DNA from: Bacteroidia bacterium
GTDB lineage: Bacteria; Bacteroidota; Bacteroidia; Bacteroidales; Azobacteroidaceae
Reading direction: 5' to 3'
Length of the DNA: 17,058 nt
Assembly: GCA_025996865.1 (NCBI GenBank)
Contig: BNTV01000104.1
Coordinates: forward strand, 1-17,058
The position numbers and the translations under genes were made by a program. Below are positions 6,561 through 14,804 of the stretch, in pieces (within the stretch, counting starts at the first letter, position 1; every line of letters begins with the position of its first letter). The notes under the pieces were generated by a model. It searched no databases and was not told where the DNA came from. It was given only the letters and a program-made list of their open reading frames with translations.

Positions 6561-8564
6561 TTATTCTGAAATCCAACCTGGATTCTGCACTAAGCTCCTG
6601 TTATTCAGCAATTCACTTTGCTTGATAGGCCAAAAATAGTCTTTCTTTTCAAATTTTGTTTTATACAATTCCGTCAAACGATAGAAATCTTCAGTTTTTG
6701 TTCCTTTGGCATTCAGACCCATGATGGTTGTATTCCAATATTTATCGGATAATTTCCAACGCCTGACATCCCAATACCTTACTCCTTCGAATGACAACTC
6801 TATCATTCGTTCTTGCTGAATGATATCTCTCATTCCTTCTTTTGAGAGAGGTTTGTTTTTCTTGCCATCAATGGCGTATTTAGCCCAGCTGGCAACTACA
6901 CCTTCTAAACCTGTGCGATTTCTTACCTTGTCTATATAATCAAATACTTCGCCATTAGGCTCAGACATTGTCTCGTTTAATGCTTCGGAATACATCAAAT
7001 ATAAGTCAGCAAGACGAATAATCGGGAATGCGTAATTGTAAATAGCAACACTTGATGTTGTCACGGTTGTTCCGATATTAATCACTTTTTTACACAAGTA
7101 ACCTGTACAGGGATATTTTTCGGGAGTCAACAATCCGGTCAGTTGACTGGCTTTAGTTGAGATCGTCCACATGTAATTATTGGTATTATTTATATTATCC
7201 GAAGAGAGCCTTCCATTGCCGTAGAAAGTTCCTCCATCAAATATAATAGAACCGTAAAAACGAGCTTCTCTATTGAAATGCAATTTTATCGTTTCAAAAC
7301 CGCTTTGAATATAAGCTCTGTCATTGTCGGTTGCCTTTTGTATTTCATAAGGGTTTACATCCTGCCATTCCTTGTCTTCATCAATAGGCACGCCATTTTT
7401 TGAATAGAAAGTTTCGACCATTTTTAATGTCGGCGCATAATTTTTTGAAAAATTTCCGTTGCCGGTATAGGTATCATAGAATAATGGCAGGTTTGGATAT
7501 TGAATATTGTTTGTATTAGGAGTACTGCTTCCCCAAACTATTTCGCTATTCCATCGTTCAGTGACAGCCCCTCTAACCTGCATGGCTAAAATTGTTTCCG
7601 TACTCAATCCTTTTGCGTATGCCGGATAAGCTGTACTGAAGTCGAATAAGGCATGTCCTCCCACATGGGCAGCATCAATTGCTTCTTTTAAAGCGTCTGC
7701 TGCTTTTTGCCATTTATTTGCATCGTATGATTGAGGAAAGAGTTCGACTCCTCTATCGTCGATAAGCGAAAACGACGGACTTTCGGTTTCGGATCCATTG
7801 AACAAAGGGCTTGCAGCATAGGTCAATACCTGAGCCTTCATTGCTAAAGCTATCGGTTTAGTAACACGACCCAAATCCGTTGCAATTTCTTCGATAGCAT
7901 CCGGTAAATCTTTTGCAGCTTCATCGAATAATTTTGAAATATATTCAACTACTTCATCAACAGGCGCGCGATACACTTGAACCTCTTTGCCCTTTGCTTC
8001 AAGAGAAAGATTTTCATCTACGACAGGAATGGGGCCATACATACGAAACATGAAAAAATGAAAATAAGCTTTCAAAAATTTAGCTTCAGCAATCCATCTA
8101 ATACGTTCGTTTTCCGGTAAGTCGAATGGTTTGTCAATGTTTTCAATAAACAAGTTACAATCTCTTATAGCCGTCCACAAAGGTTTGCCTCCCTGTAAAA
8201 CACCACCGCCGCCATATTGTTGGCTTGCCCAATAATTGGCTAAGGGCGTATTTGTACCTTGATTCCCGAGGGCTATGTGCCAAAGACGAGTACTGGGACC
8301 GAGCGTTGGTTCAATATACCATGCTTCGTCCCAACCAAGTATGGCTGGATTGTCAGCTATCTGGTTGACATTCGGCAAAAAAGAATAACAGCCATAAAGA
8401 AATCCCAATGCTTCGTAACGATTTTTGAAAGCATGATTTATGGTAGGTGTATTATCCGGAACAACGTCCAGATAATTGCAGGAATTTAACAGAACAAGCA
8501 TAAAAGCTAATCCGTATAATTTATATTCCTTAAATTTTGACAATAAATATTTTATATTTTTCAT
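6561..8564 (-). CDS. SusD/RagB family outer-membrane nutrient-binding lipoprotein
   Basis: A 667-residue lipoprotein. The start at 8564 is preferred over the ATG at 8612 because it opens directly into the signal peptide MKNIKYLLSK and LAFMLVLLNSC. Cys29 is the lipidation site, followed by the NYLDVVPD hallmark of SusD proteins. The TPR-rich body continues to the conserved C-terminal block ERMIELSFEGVRYWDVRRWK (about 585-604) and ends with YFWPIKQSEL...NPGW, the usual SusD ending. SusD forms a lid on the SusC barrel and delivers bound oligosaccharide or peptide into it. It is somewhat longer than the classic SusD (about 550 residues). It follows susC after 118 bp and leads into the lipoprotein gene. 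The substrate is unknown. Confidence 0.96.
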   Translation of the reverse strand: MKNIKYLLSKFKEYKLYGLAFMLVLLNSCNYLDVVPDNTPTINHAFKNRYEALGFLYGCYSFLPNVNQIADNPAILGWDEAWYIEPTLGPSTRLWHIALGNQGTNTPLANYWASQQYGGGGVLQGGKPLWTAIRDCNLFIENIDKPFDLPENERIRWIAEAKFLKAYFHFFMFRMYGPIPVVDENLSLEAKGKEVQVYRAPVDEVVEYISKLFDEAAKDLPDAIEEIATDLGRVTKPIALAMKAQVLTYAASPLFNGSETESPSFSLIDDRGVELFPQSYDANKWQKAADALKEAIDAAHVGGHALFDFSTAYPAYAKGLSTETILAMQVRGAVTERWNSEIVWGSSTPNTNNIQYPNLPLFYDTYTGNGNFSKNYAPTLKMVETFYSKNGVPIDEDKEWQDVNPYEIQKATDNDRAYIQSGFETIKLHFNREARFYGSIIFDGGTFYGNGRLSSDNINNTNNYMWTISTKASQLTGLLTPEKYPCTGYLCKKVINIGTTVTTSSVAIYNYAFPIIRLADLYLMYSEALNETMSEPNGEVFDYIDKVRNRTGLEGVVASWAKYAIDGKKNKPLSKEGMRDIIQQERMIELSFEGVRYWDVRRWKLSDKYWNTTIMGLNAKGTKTEDFYRLTELYKTKFEKKDYFWPIKQSELLNNRSLVQNPGWISE

Positions 8565-8583
8565 GTGATTAATTTGTTTTTTT

Positions 8584-8599
8584 ATGGAACCATGGAACC
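8584..8599. repeat. Short tandem duplication in the susC-susD spacer
   Basis: ATGGAACC occurs twice in immediate tandem (8584-8591 and 8592-8599), 20 bp upstream of the susD start on the - strand. Next to it are CATGC (8610-8614) and GCATG (8632-8636), which could form a weak stem. No promoter motif was seen in this spacer, so susD is probably cotranscribed with susC. Confidence 0.5.
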
Positions 8600-8682
8600 T
8601 GCATCTAATCATGCGCTTTGGTGCAACTTTTGCATGCGGGTTTCATATCTTTATTTTACTTATAAGTTATACTTTTATTGAA

Positions 8683-11600
8683 TTAAAATGAAAGATTGAC
8701 TCCTACGTTAACTACTCTTTGTAGCGGATATTTCAATCCATTTCCACCCATCTCAACGTCCCATATTTTAAATTTGCTGAACAGCAACAGGTTTGTACCG
8801 CTTAAATAAATACGGCACGATGAAAATTTTAGCTTTCTTGCAAATTTCTCCGGAATAGAATAGCCGAGTTCTGCGCTTTTCAGGCGAAGGAAAGAACCGT
8901 TGCGCATAAAATATGTACTTCTGACGTTATTGTTTTCTAATAATGTATTGGAGAGTCTCGGCCAAATGGCAAACGGGTTTTGCGACTCTTGCGACCAGTA
9001 ATTGTCGGCAACAAACCGAGATAATCCGACTTCCAATGTTTTTGTGTCACCCGAAGGTACATACGAACGGAAAGGCGACATCGCAGCATGGTCTATCCAG
9101 AAAGAATACCGTCCTGTTCCTTGAAAGAAAACCGATGCGTCAAAGCCTTTGAAACCTCCGGATAATCCGAAACCGTAATTTATTTCAGGCGTAGTAGGAT
9201 AGCCTATCGGAACTCTGTCTAATTCATTAATAACTTTGTCATCATTAATATCCTTATATTTAATGTCTCCCGGTAAATATTGCCCCAAGTCTTGACGTGG
9301 AGAGTTGTCGATATCTTCCCCGTCTATGAACAATCTCTCTGCAACATAACCCCATTGCTGACTCACTGCCTTGCCTTTTCTCGAAAGCCAAGCATAACCC
9401 ATACTTTCATAATCAGACTCTTCGTAAAAATCATAGGTAGAACGAGCGTAAGTTAAATTAGCCCTGCCAACAACCCAAGCATTCCTACCCAATGATTGAT
9501 TATAGTCGAGCGATAAATCAATGCCTTTGCCGTTGGCTTCTCCTACATTAACGCTCTGCTGCATCCAAAATCCCGTAGTTGATGGAATGTCGGCACGAGG
9601 CTGAAGGATGTTGGTCCTATGTTCACGAAAAATATCAATCTGAATTTCTATTTTGTCCCTAAGCAAACCCAATTCGACGCCTAAATTGCTTTTGTATGCA
9701 ATTTCCCATCCTACGCCCGGATTGGAATAGGTTCTGATGCTAACTCCGTTTCGGTTAATTCCATTAAAATCAAAACCGGTAACATAAGCGCCACCTCCGC
9801 CAATCAACACGTCTGAAAGATAAAAGAATCGTGTGTTGCTTATCTGATCATTTCCAACCAATCCGTATGTACCTCTAATTTTAAATTTGGATACGATATC
9901 TTTCAGAGAACTTGTCCAGAAATTTTCGTTTGAAACCACCCATCCTAAACCGAATGAAGGAAAGAACCCCCACCGATGACCCTTGTCGAACTTTTCGGAA
10001 CCGTTATAACCAAAATTGAACTCTCCGAAATACTTATCGCTGAGAGAATACGTGAAGCGTCCTGCTAACCCAAGGTTTCTTTGCGGCAATGATTCACTTA
10101 ACGTACTCCCGTTTCCTGTCAGATATTCCCTGATTGTTCCGACCAACATACCGCTTAGAGCATGTTTCTCGTTTAATGTCCTGTTGTAGGAAAGCGATGC
10201 TTCTCCATAAAAAGTACTGTTGATATTTTTAGCTCCGGGATTATACGAAAGGTATTCTGTCCCAGTTGTGGGGTTAATTTCATGGAGCCTGTATTCTTTA
10301 TTTATTCTATCATAAAAATCCACTTCGTAATAATACGGAGAGTAGCTCCGTTGTACATCGAACAATGAATAACGCTCCGTATTTCCCAATAAACGACCGG
10401 AAAGTCCCTTTACCCATTCCCCGAAATCTTGTTTTAATTCGATTTGCGCCATCATTCTTGATGAACTCTCCTGTCTATATCCTCTTACTAATTCAGCGTA
10501 AGGATTCATATACTGACCTATCCCATAGTTTCCGAAAAGAATGTGATCGACACCACTAAACGCCGCGTCAGGCTCGTAATAGGCCGGAAATCGCACAGGA
10601 CTTACCTGCAATATTTTCTGATACATATCGCTACCGCCTGATATAGGGCCAGTGTAATCGGTAAACGAACCATGAACACGTACGATTGCTTCCAACGTTT
10701 TCGTAAGATTCAAATTGATATTGGAACGTATATTGTATGACTTAAAGTTTACATTAGAATTGAAATTGTTCCGTTTATCCACCTTTAATACGCCGTTGTC
10801 TTGAGTAATTGCACCTGAAATATAGTAACGTGCCACATTTCCGCCACCGGAAATGTTGATATTAGCCCTTTGATTTGATGTCTGGTCTTTTGTCAGCATG
10901 TTCAACCAATCAACAGCAGGATATACGTACCGGTTTCTATCTTCGCGCATCGTATATTCAATCTTGGAATTACTGTATGGCAACTCAGCTAATGGATTGC
11001 GAGCAATTGCAGCCTCATTTGCCAACCGCATATAAGTAATAGGATCGGCCATTTCGAGTGTTTTTGTAGGAGCAGAAAAAGAATTTTCCACTCTGACGGA
11101 TACCTTTGTTTTTCCTTCTGTTCCCTCTTTCGTTGTGACAAGTACCACACCGTTAGCTCCTCTTGCACCATACAAAGCAGTTGCAGTCGCATCTTTCAGG
11201 ATGGAAAAACTTTGAAGATCATCGGGATGAATCCTTGCGAGTTCTGACGTTGATACTTCTACATTATCAATGAGTATAAGCGGATTTACTTTTCCCGCTC
11301 CAAAGGTAGTAATTCCTCGTATAAAAAAATCAGCGTTATCATATCCCGGCTCACCACTTGTCTGGTATGAAATCATACCTGCGATACGTCCGGAAAAAGC
11401 TGTCGTCAAGTTACTGCTCGGCATACGTAATTCTTTTACATTTACCGTCTCAATAGCGGAAATCACACTTTCTTTTTTTTGTTTACCAAATGCTACTATA
11501 GTTACTTCACCCAATTCGTTGCTTTTTTCTTTAAGCACAATAGTAACATCGGCTTTCCCGTTAAAGATAATCTCTTGCTCCTCCATTCCCAACATAGTGA

Positions 11601-11922
11601 GTTTTAATTTTGTTCCAATGGGAATTTTATCCAATTCAAAAGAACCGTCAGCATCGGTTACTACCCCCCTTGTACCATCCACATACTGAATGACTACCCC
11701 AGGTAAAGGCTCGCCACCAGGGTCAATAACACGGCCTGTCAATTTTTCTTGCACCGGCGATGCCGGTTTAGCCGTCGGAGTCTGCGCATTTACTACTTGA
11801 ATGCATCCTATACAAAGAAACAATACCACAAATCCCCGAAGCAAAATGCTTAAGCATTCTTTTACCGGTACTGATTTTTTCTTCTTTAATAGATTTTTAA
11901 ATAAACAAATGTTCTTATTCAT
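8683..11922 (-). CDS. SusC/RagA family TonB-linked outer-membrane transporter
   Basis: A 1079-residue protein. The start at 11922 is chosen over the ATG at 11958, which would add 12 residues and overlap the likely promoter. A long basic n-region precedes the hydrophobic core GFVVLFLCIGC and a cleavage site at VVNA/Q (about residue 46). Next come a carboxypeptidase-regulatory-like domain (about 60-132, starting LTGRVIDPGGEPLPGV), a TonB-box-like stretch EVTIVAFG (about 139-146), the plug with FFIRGITTFG and the ILKDATATALYGARGANGV motif, and then the barrel. The barrel contains GDIKYKDINDD near the C-terminus and ends NVGVNLSF. It imports glycan or other large ligands across the outer membrane with TonB-ExbBD energy and pairs with the SusD that follows. 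There is no extra N-terminal STN/FecR-signalling domain, so it is not expected to talk to an anti-sigma factor. Confidence 0.97.
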   Translation of the reverse strand: MNKNICLFKNLLKKKKSVPVKECLSILLRGFVVLFLCIGCIQVVNAQTPTAKPASPVQEKLTGRVIDPGGEPLPGVVIQYVDGTRGVVTDADGSFELDKIPIGTKLKLTMLGMEEQEIIFNGKADVTIVLKEKSNELGEVTIVAFGKQKKESVISAIETVNVKELRMPSSNLTTAFSGRIAGMISYQTSGEPGYDNADFFIRGITTFGAGKVNPLILIDNVEVSTSELARIHPDDLQSFSILKDATATALYGARGANGVVLVTTKEGTEGKTKVSVRVENSFSAPTKTLEMADPITYMRLANEAAIARNPLAELPYSNSKIEYTMREDRNRYVYPAVDWLNMLTKDQTSNQRANINISGGGNVARYYISGAITQDNGVLKVDKRNNFNSNVNFKSYNIRSNINLNLTKTLEAIVRVHGSFTDYTGPISGGSDMYQKILQVSPVRFPAYYEPDAAFSGVDHILFGNYGIGQYMNPYAELVRGYRQESSSRMMAQIELKQDFGEWVKGLSGRLLGNTERYSLFDVQRSYSPYYYEVDFYDRINKEYRLHEINPTTGTEYLSYNPGAKNINSTFYGEASLSYNRTLNEKHALSGMLVGTIREYLTGNGSTLSESLPQRNLGLAGRFTYSLSDKYFGEFNFGYNGSEKFDKGHRWGFFPSFGLGWVVSNENFWTSSLKDIVSKFKIRGTYGLVGNDQISNTRFFYLSDVLIGGGGAYVTGFDFNGINRNGVSIRTYSNPGVGWEIAYKSNLGVELGLLRDKIEIQIDIFREHRTNILQPRADIPSTTGFWMQQSVNVGEANGKGIDLSLDYNQSLGRNAWVVGRANLTYARSTYDFYEESDYESMGYAWLSRKGKAVSQQWGYVAERLFIDGEDIDNSPRQDLGQYLPGDIKYKDINDDKVINELDRVPIGYPTTPEINYGFGLSGGFKGFDASVFFQGTGRYSFWIDHAAMSPFRSYVPSGDTKTLEVGLSRFVADNYWSQESQNPFAIWPRLSNTLLENNNVRSTYFMRNGSFLRLKSAELGYSIPEKFARKLKFSSCRIYLSGTNLLLFSKFKIWDVEMGGNGLKYPLQRVVNVGVNLSF

Positions 11923-11957
11923 AAATGATATTTTTAAGATTAATACAATATCGGACA

Positions 11958-11965
11958 CAAATGTC
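11958..11965 (-). promoter_or_regulatory. Candidate -7 promoter element for the susC operon
   Basis: On the - strand GACATTTG (11965-11958) matches TAnnTTTG at five of the six fixed positions. It is the only TTTG in the gap between the regulator and susC, and it would give a leader of about 30 bases before the ATG at 11922. No TTTG is seen near -33, as would suit a promoter that needs an activator. Confidence 0.4.
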
Positions 11966-11967
11966 TT

Positions 11968-11989
11968 ATGCAGCCTTTAGCGTCTGCAT
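11968..11989. promoter_or_regulatory. Inverted repeat next to the susC promoter, possible regulator site
   Basis: ATGCAG (11968-11973) and CTGCAT (11984-11989) are perfect 6-bp inverted arms with a 10-bp spacer. They lie immediately upstream of the candidate -7 element, overlapping where -33 should be. Placement fits an activator or repressor operator. On RNA it could also be a weak stem after the regulator gene, but it lies over 50 bp from that stop and has no T-run. Confidence 0.35.
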
Positions 11990-12042
11990 TAATTTATCAT
12001 TAATTTTGAAAAAATTTTGAGTTTATATGATATAGAAGAACA

Positions 12043-14616
12043 TTAACTTATTATTTGGTCAAACGAATATTTATATTCAGTAGCAAACCAAATAGCATAC
12101 TCCTTAACAAAAGTTGTATAAGTATTTTTAGCCAAACTATTTTTACCCATTTTTACCAAAATAGAACATTTTAGCCTTAATGCGTCCTCATTCAATGGGT
12201 CGTGGGTAAAAATGGCATTAGCCATATCAATATAAAGTGAATCGGAAAACCCGGTTTCTTTTCGATTGATAAAAGGTAAGATTAAGTCAACAAAATCATT
12301 TGAAAAATCGGATTTAAAAGTGTCCGCCCAGTCTGTCTGTATATTGGGTAAAAGCTCACCTTCCGATACTATGGACAACAACCGTTTTATGTCATTGATA
12401 TTTATGTCTTTCCTTTCTTTAATTTTTCGGATTAAAATCAATGCTTCGTAATAATCGCAATAAATATCGTTACCAAATTCAATTGTCCAATATACTCCAT
12501 GTTTCAAAAACCGGACATTGCCAAGGTGTTTCATTATTTGCCGGATTTTACTCATAGCTACTCCACGATTATTATTGGCGCTTTCTTCAGTCATGTCGAA
12601 CCACAAAATTTCCTTCAATTTCAGAAATGAAATTCCTTTTCCATTTTTTATCGTATTCAATAAAACAAGTAGAAACAAGTTTTTTACTAAAGGCTTAAAC
12701 TCTGTTGTCAAATCGTTTCCATCCTTATCAATAACTTGAAAACCGCCAAACAGGGATATCGCCTGTTTTCGTACAGATTTGACAGTGCTAATACCGGATG
12801 TGCTTTCAGTATCGTTATCTATTTCTGTAATAGTATCACTCTGAATATTCGTCTGCTCAGTCGTTTTCATTTTTCTTTTTTTGTAGAAAAGGAAAAAGAA
12901 AAATGAAGCCACTCCTCCAAAAACAAATATGAGTATTATCCCAAAAATTTTGTTTTTTGACTTTTCCGGTTGATACAAATCCGCTTTTAAAAATGGGGGA
13001 TAAGATAGAGAGTAGATTGATATACTTGCTAATGAGTCCATTGCAATGGATGAAGACGTTACTGCAATTAATTTATGGTTTGTTTTGTCTAAAAATAAAT
13101 CCACAAATGACCGCCCGTCTTTAAATCCTAAAGAAATGGTATCTGCCAATATTTCATATTTCGGTTCGGTTAATGAAAATTTATACAACATAACCGTGGT
13201 ATTAAATTTCATAAATGGATAGCATAAAGCATAAAAGCAATTATTTGCCGTATCCACGATTAGTGAATTCGACACTACGAAATTCTCTTCCGGAGTTTTC
13301 AGTGTCCATAATTTTTTAGCCTCCATTGTTTCAATATCAATCGAATAAGCATCGTAATAATGTTGGGGTGACAATTCCTGATTACCGCTTTCGCTGCCAT
13401 ATCCTCCAAACCGTAATAATTGATTATCACTTATTACACCCAAGCCGCTCAAATAACGCGGTTCGATATTGTCGCCTGTCAGAGTTTTTTTCAACCAGGT
13501 ATTATTCGAAGCATTATACATAAATGCATCTCTTTTATACTTATGGTGCCCATATCCTCCAAAAAGATATAATGTATTATTCTTAACCGAGAAGTAACGG
13601 TTGTGATGCCAATAGTCGGAGAAATGATTGTGAGGAGTAGTTTCCGCCCATGCTCCGGTTGCCTGATTAAACGCAGCAAATTCACGCCCATCCTCTTCTT
13701 TCACCAGATTATAAATATAATAGCTGGAATCCGCTGAATTATATATCATTTGATTGGCGTATCGGGAATACGAAAATCCTTTGTTGACTACTTGTTTTTT
13801 AAACTGCTTGTCGTTCAAAAAAAAAGTATAAAACAAGTGTTGGTCAGCTACTGCAACTATATTTTTGTCAGGATTATAGGTTATATAAGGATTTCCTTCG
13901 CAAGTAAAAGTGCTCTCTTTTTTCCATATTACATTTTGGGTCAATATCCAGTCGGGATTTTTGCATTCTGCAAAATGATTTTTCAACTCGTCATAAACGC
14001 CACTCGAAGCATATTTTGATAATTTCCAATCATACAGGCTTGTATTTCTATTCCCAATTTTTATATCCTTAATTGTCATGTCAGGAACATCCACTGTTTG
14101 CGTTTCGGGATAATTGTTTTTCCCGAACACAACACGAACATCATTGAAATTTTTGACTTCAGGTACTTTCCATTTCCGGACAACATTTCCTATGCAGATT
14201 TCCAATTCATCTTCCTTTATATTAACGTTCAATCGGATTTTTATCCAATGCTCCGGAAGTAAATTAACCTCGCTGAACGTTTTGATAAAAATAATATCGC
14301 CAAGTGAAGAAGAAAAAGATATGTTTTTATCGCCAAGCACAAAATCTATTTTGTGGTTATTTTTATCAATAATTCTAAAAACATATCCATAGGTTTGTGT
14401 TTCTTTAAATTCAAATTTTACATCAAAACTGATAGAAAAACCTTTGGGAAATGAAAAAAAGTCATTTGGATACAGGTCTAAACTCGTCCGCATTTCCGGT
14501 TCATAGCTGTATGCGTGGAATTTTAACCCATATTGCAGTTCATGAGAAAAAGCAACCATAAACGGGAGAAAAAAAAATAAATAAAGTACGATACTTTTTA
14601 TATTTGTTAATTTCAT
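12043..14616 (-). CDS. Membrane-spanning transcriptional regulator: LamG-like and Kelch-like sensor, TM helix, winged helix and BTAD-like domain
   Basis: An 857-residue protein. A signal peptide or N-terminal anchor (residues 5-24, SIVLYLFFFLPFMVAFS) leads to a jelly-roll region resembling LamG/concanavalin folds (about 50-190). Kelch-like repeats follow (about 285-540), for example LYLFGGYG with YNASNNTW, then LLRFGGYG with a later Tyr and Trp. A single membrane helix spans about 557-578 and is followed by KKRKMK, which places the rest in the cytoplasm. After a polar linker, residues about 618-715 look like an OmpR/PhoB-type winged helix of SARP style (ISLFGGFQVID, LKEILWFD, and the helix SANNNRGVAMSKIRQIMKHLG). 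Residues about 745-850 fit a BTAD/TPR domain (GELLPN, W763, DPLNEDALRLKC, LAKNTYTTFVKEY). It probably senses the locus substrate in the periplasm and activates susC downstream. It lacks kinase and receiver domains. Composition is visibly A/T-rich. Confidence 0.82.
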   Translation of the reverse strand: MKLTNIKSIVLYLFFFLPFMVAFSHELQYGLKFHAYSYEPEMRTSLDLYPNDFFSFPKGFSISFDVKFEFKETQTYGYVFRIIDKNNHKIDFVLGDKNISFSSSLGDIIFIKTFSEVNLLPEHWIKIRLNVNIKEDELEICIGNVVRKWKVPEVKNFNDVRVVFGKNNYPETQTVDVPDMTIKDIKIGNRNTSLYDWKLSKYASSGVYDELKNHFAECKNPDWILTQNVIWKKESTFTCEGNPYITYNPDKNIVAVADQHLFYTFFLNDKQFKKQVVNKGFSYSRYANQMIYNSADSSYYIYNLVKEEDGREFAAFNQATGAWAETTPHNHFSDYWHHNRYFSVKNNTLYLFGGYGHHKYKRDAFMYNASNNTWLKKTLTGDNIEPRYLSGLGVISDNQLLRFGGYGSESGNQELSPQHYYDAYSIDIETMEAKKLWTLKTPEENFVVSNSLIVDTANNCFYALCYPFMKFNTTVMLYKFSLTEPKYEILADTISLGFKDGRSFVDLFLDKTNHKLIAVTSSSIAMDSLASISIYSLSYPPFLKADLYQPEKSKNKIFGIILIFVFGGVASFFFFLFYKKRKMKTTEQTNIQSDTITEIDNDTESTSGISTVKSVRKQAISLFGGFQVIDKDGNDLTTEFKPLVKNLFLLVLLNTIKNGKGISFLKLKEILWFDMTEESANNNRGVAMSKIRQIMKHLGNVRFLKHGVYWTIEFGNDIYCDYYEALILIRKIKERKDININDIKRLLSIVSEGELLPNIQTDWADTFKSDFSNDFVDLILPFINRKETGFSDSLYIDMANAIFTHDPLNEDALRLKCSILVKMGKNSLAKNTYTTFVKEYAIWFATEYKYSFDQIIS

Positions 14617-14648
14617 GGATTATTGTTTTTCTCATTCAAAATAATAGA

Positions 14649-14656
14649 CAAATTTA
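14649..14656 (-). promoter_or_regulatory. Candidate -7 promoter element for the regulator gene
   Basis: On the - strand TAAATTTG (14656-14649) matches TAnnTTTG exactly and lies 32 bp before the regulator ATG at 14616. No TTTG is found at the -33 spacing, so it may be a weak or activated promoter. Confidence 0.4.
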
Positions 14657-14699
14657 CTGTTTTAATTTGAATTAATGAATAGTATTCACAAAATTCAGC

Positions 14700-14722
14700 A
14701 GGGCAAACCTTAAGTTTGCCCT
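14700..14722. promoter_or_regulatory. Perfect 9-bp inverted repeat between two divergent promoters
   Basis: AGGGCAAAC (14700-14708) and GTTTGCCCT (14714-14722) are perfect inverted arms around CTTAA. The element sits between the - strand promoter of the regulator gene and the + strand promoter of the DUF4254 gene, upstream of both. A terminator is not needed between divergent genes, so an operator for a dimeric DNA-binding protein is a reasonable reading, though not shown. Confidence 0.55.
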
Positions 14723-14744
14723 TGGCATACGGATGAGCCGACAA

Positions 14745-14774
14745 TTTGAAATCCAAAAAAAAATCGTATCTTTG
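14745..14774 (+). promoter_or_regulatory. Bacteroides-type promoter (-33 TTTG and -7 TATCTTTG) for the DUF4254-GT9 pair
   Basis: TTTG at 14745-14748 and TATCTTTG at 14767-14774 are separated by 18 bp, close to the usual 19-21 bp spacing, and TAnnTTTG is matched exactly. The start codon at 14805 lies 30 bp downstream. This is the best promoter in the window. Confidence 0.65.
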
Positions 14775-14804
14775 CATTTTTAATGGTAAAAAAAGAAAAT
14801 AAGT

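Noticed and set aside
12043..14616. Hybrid two-component sensor for the large membrane regulator
   Set aside because: No histidine kinase HATPase motifs, receiver domain or AraC helix-turn-helix can be found. The C-terminus fits a winged helix plus BTAD instead.
14700..14722. Reading the 9-bp inverted repeat as an intrinsic terminator
   Set aside because: It lies between divergent genes with promoters on both sides and has no T-run, so there is no transcript for it to end.
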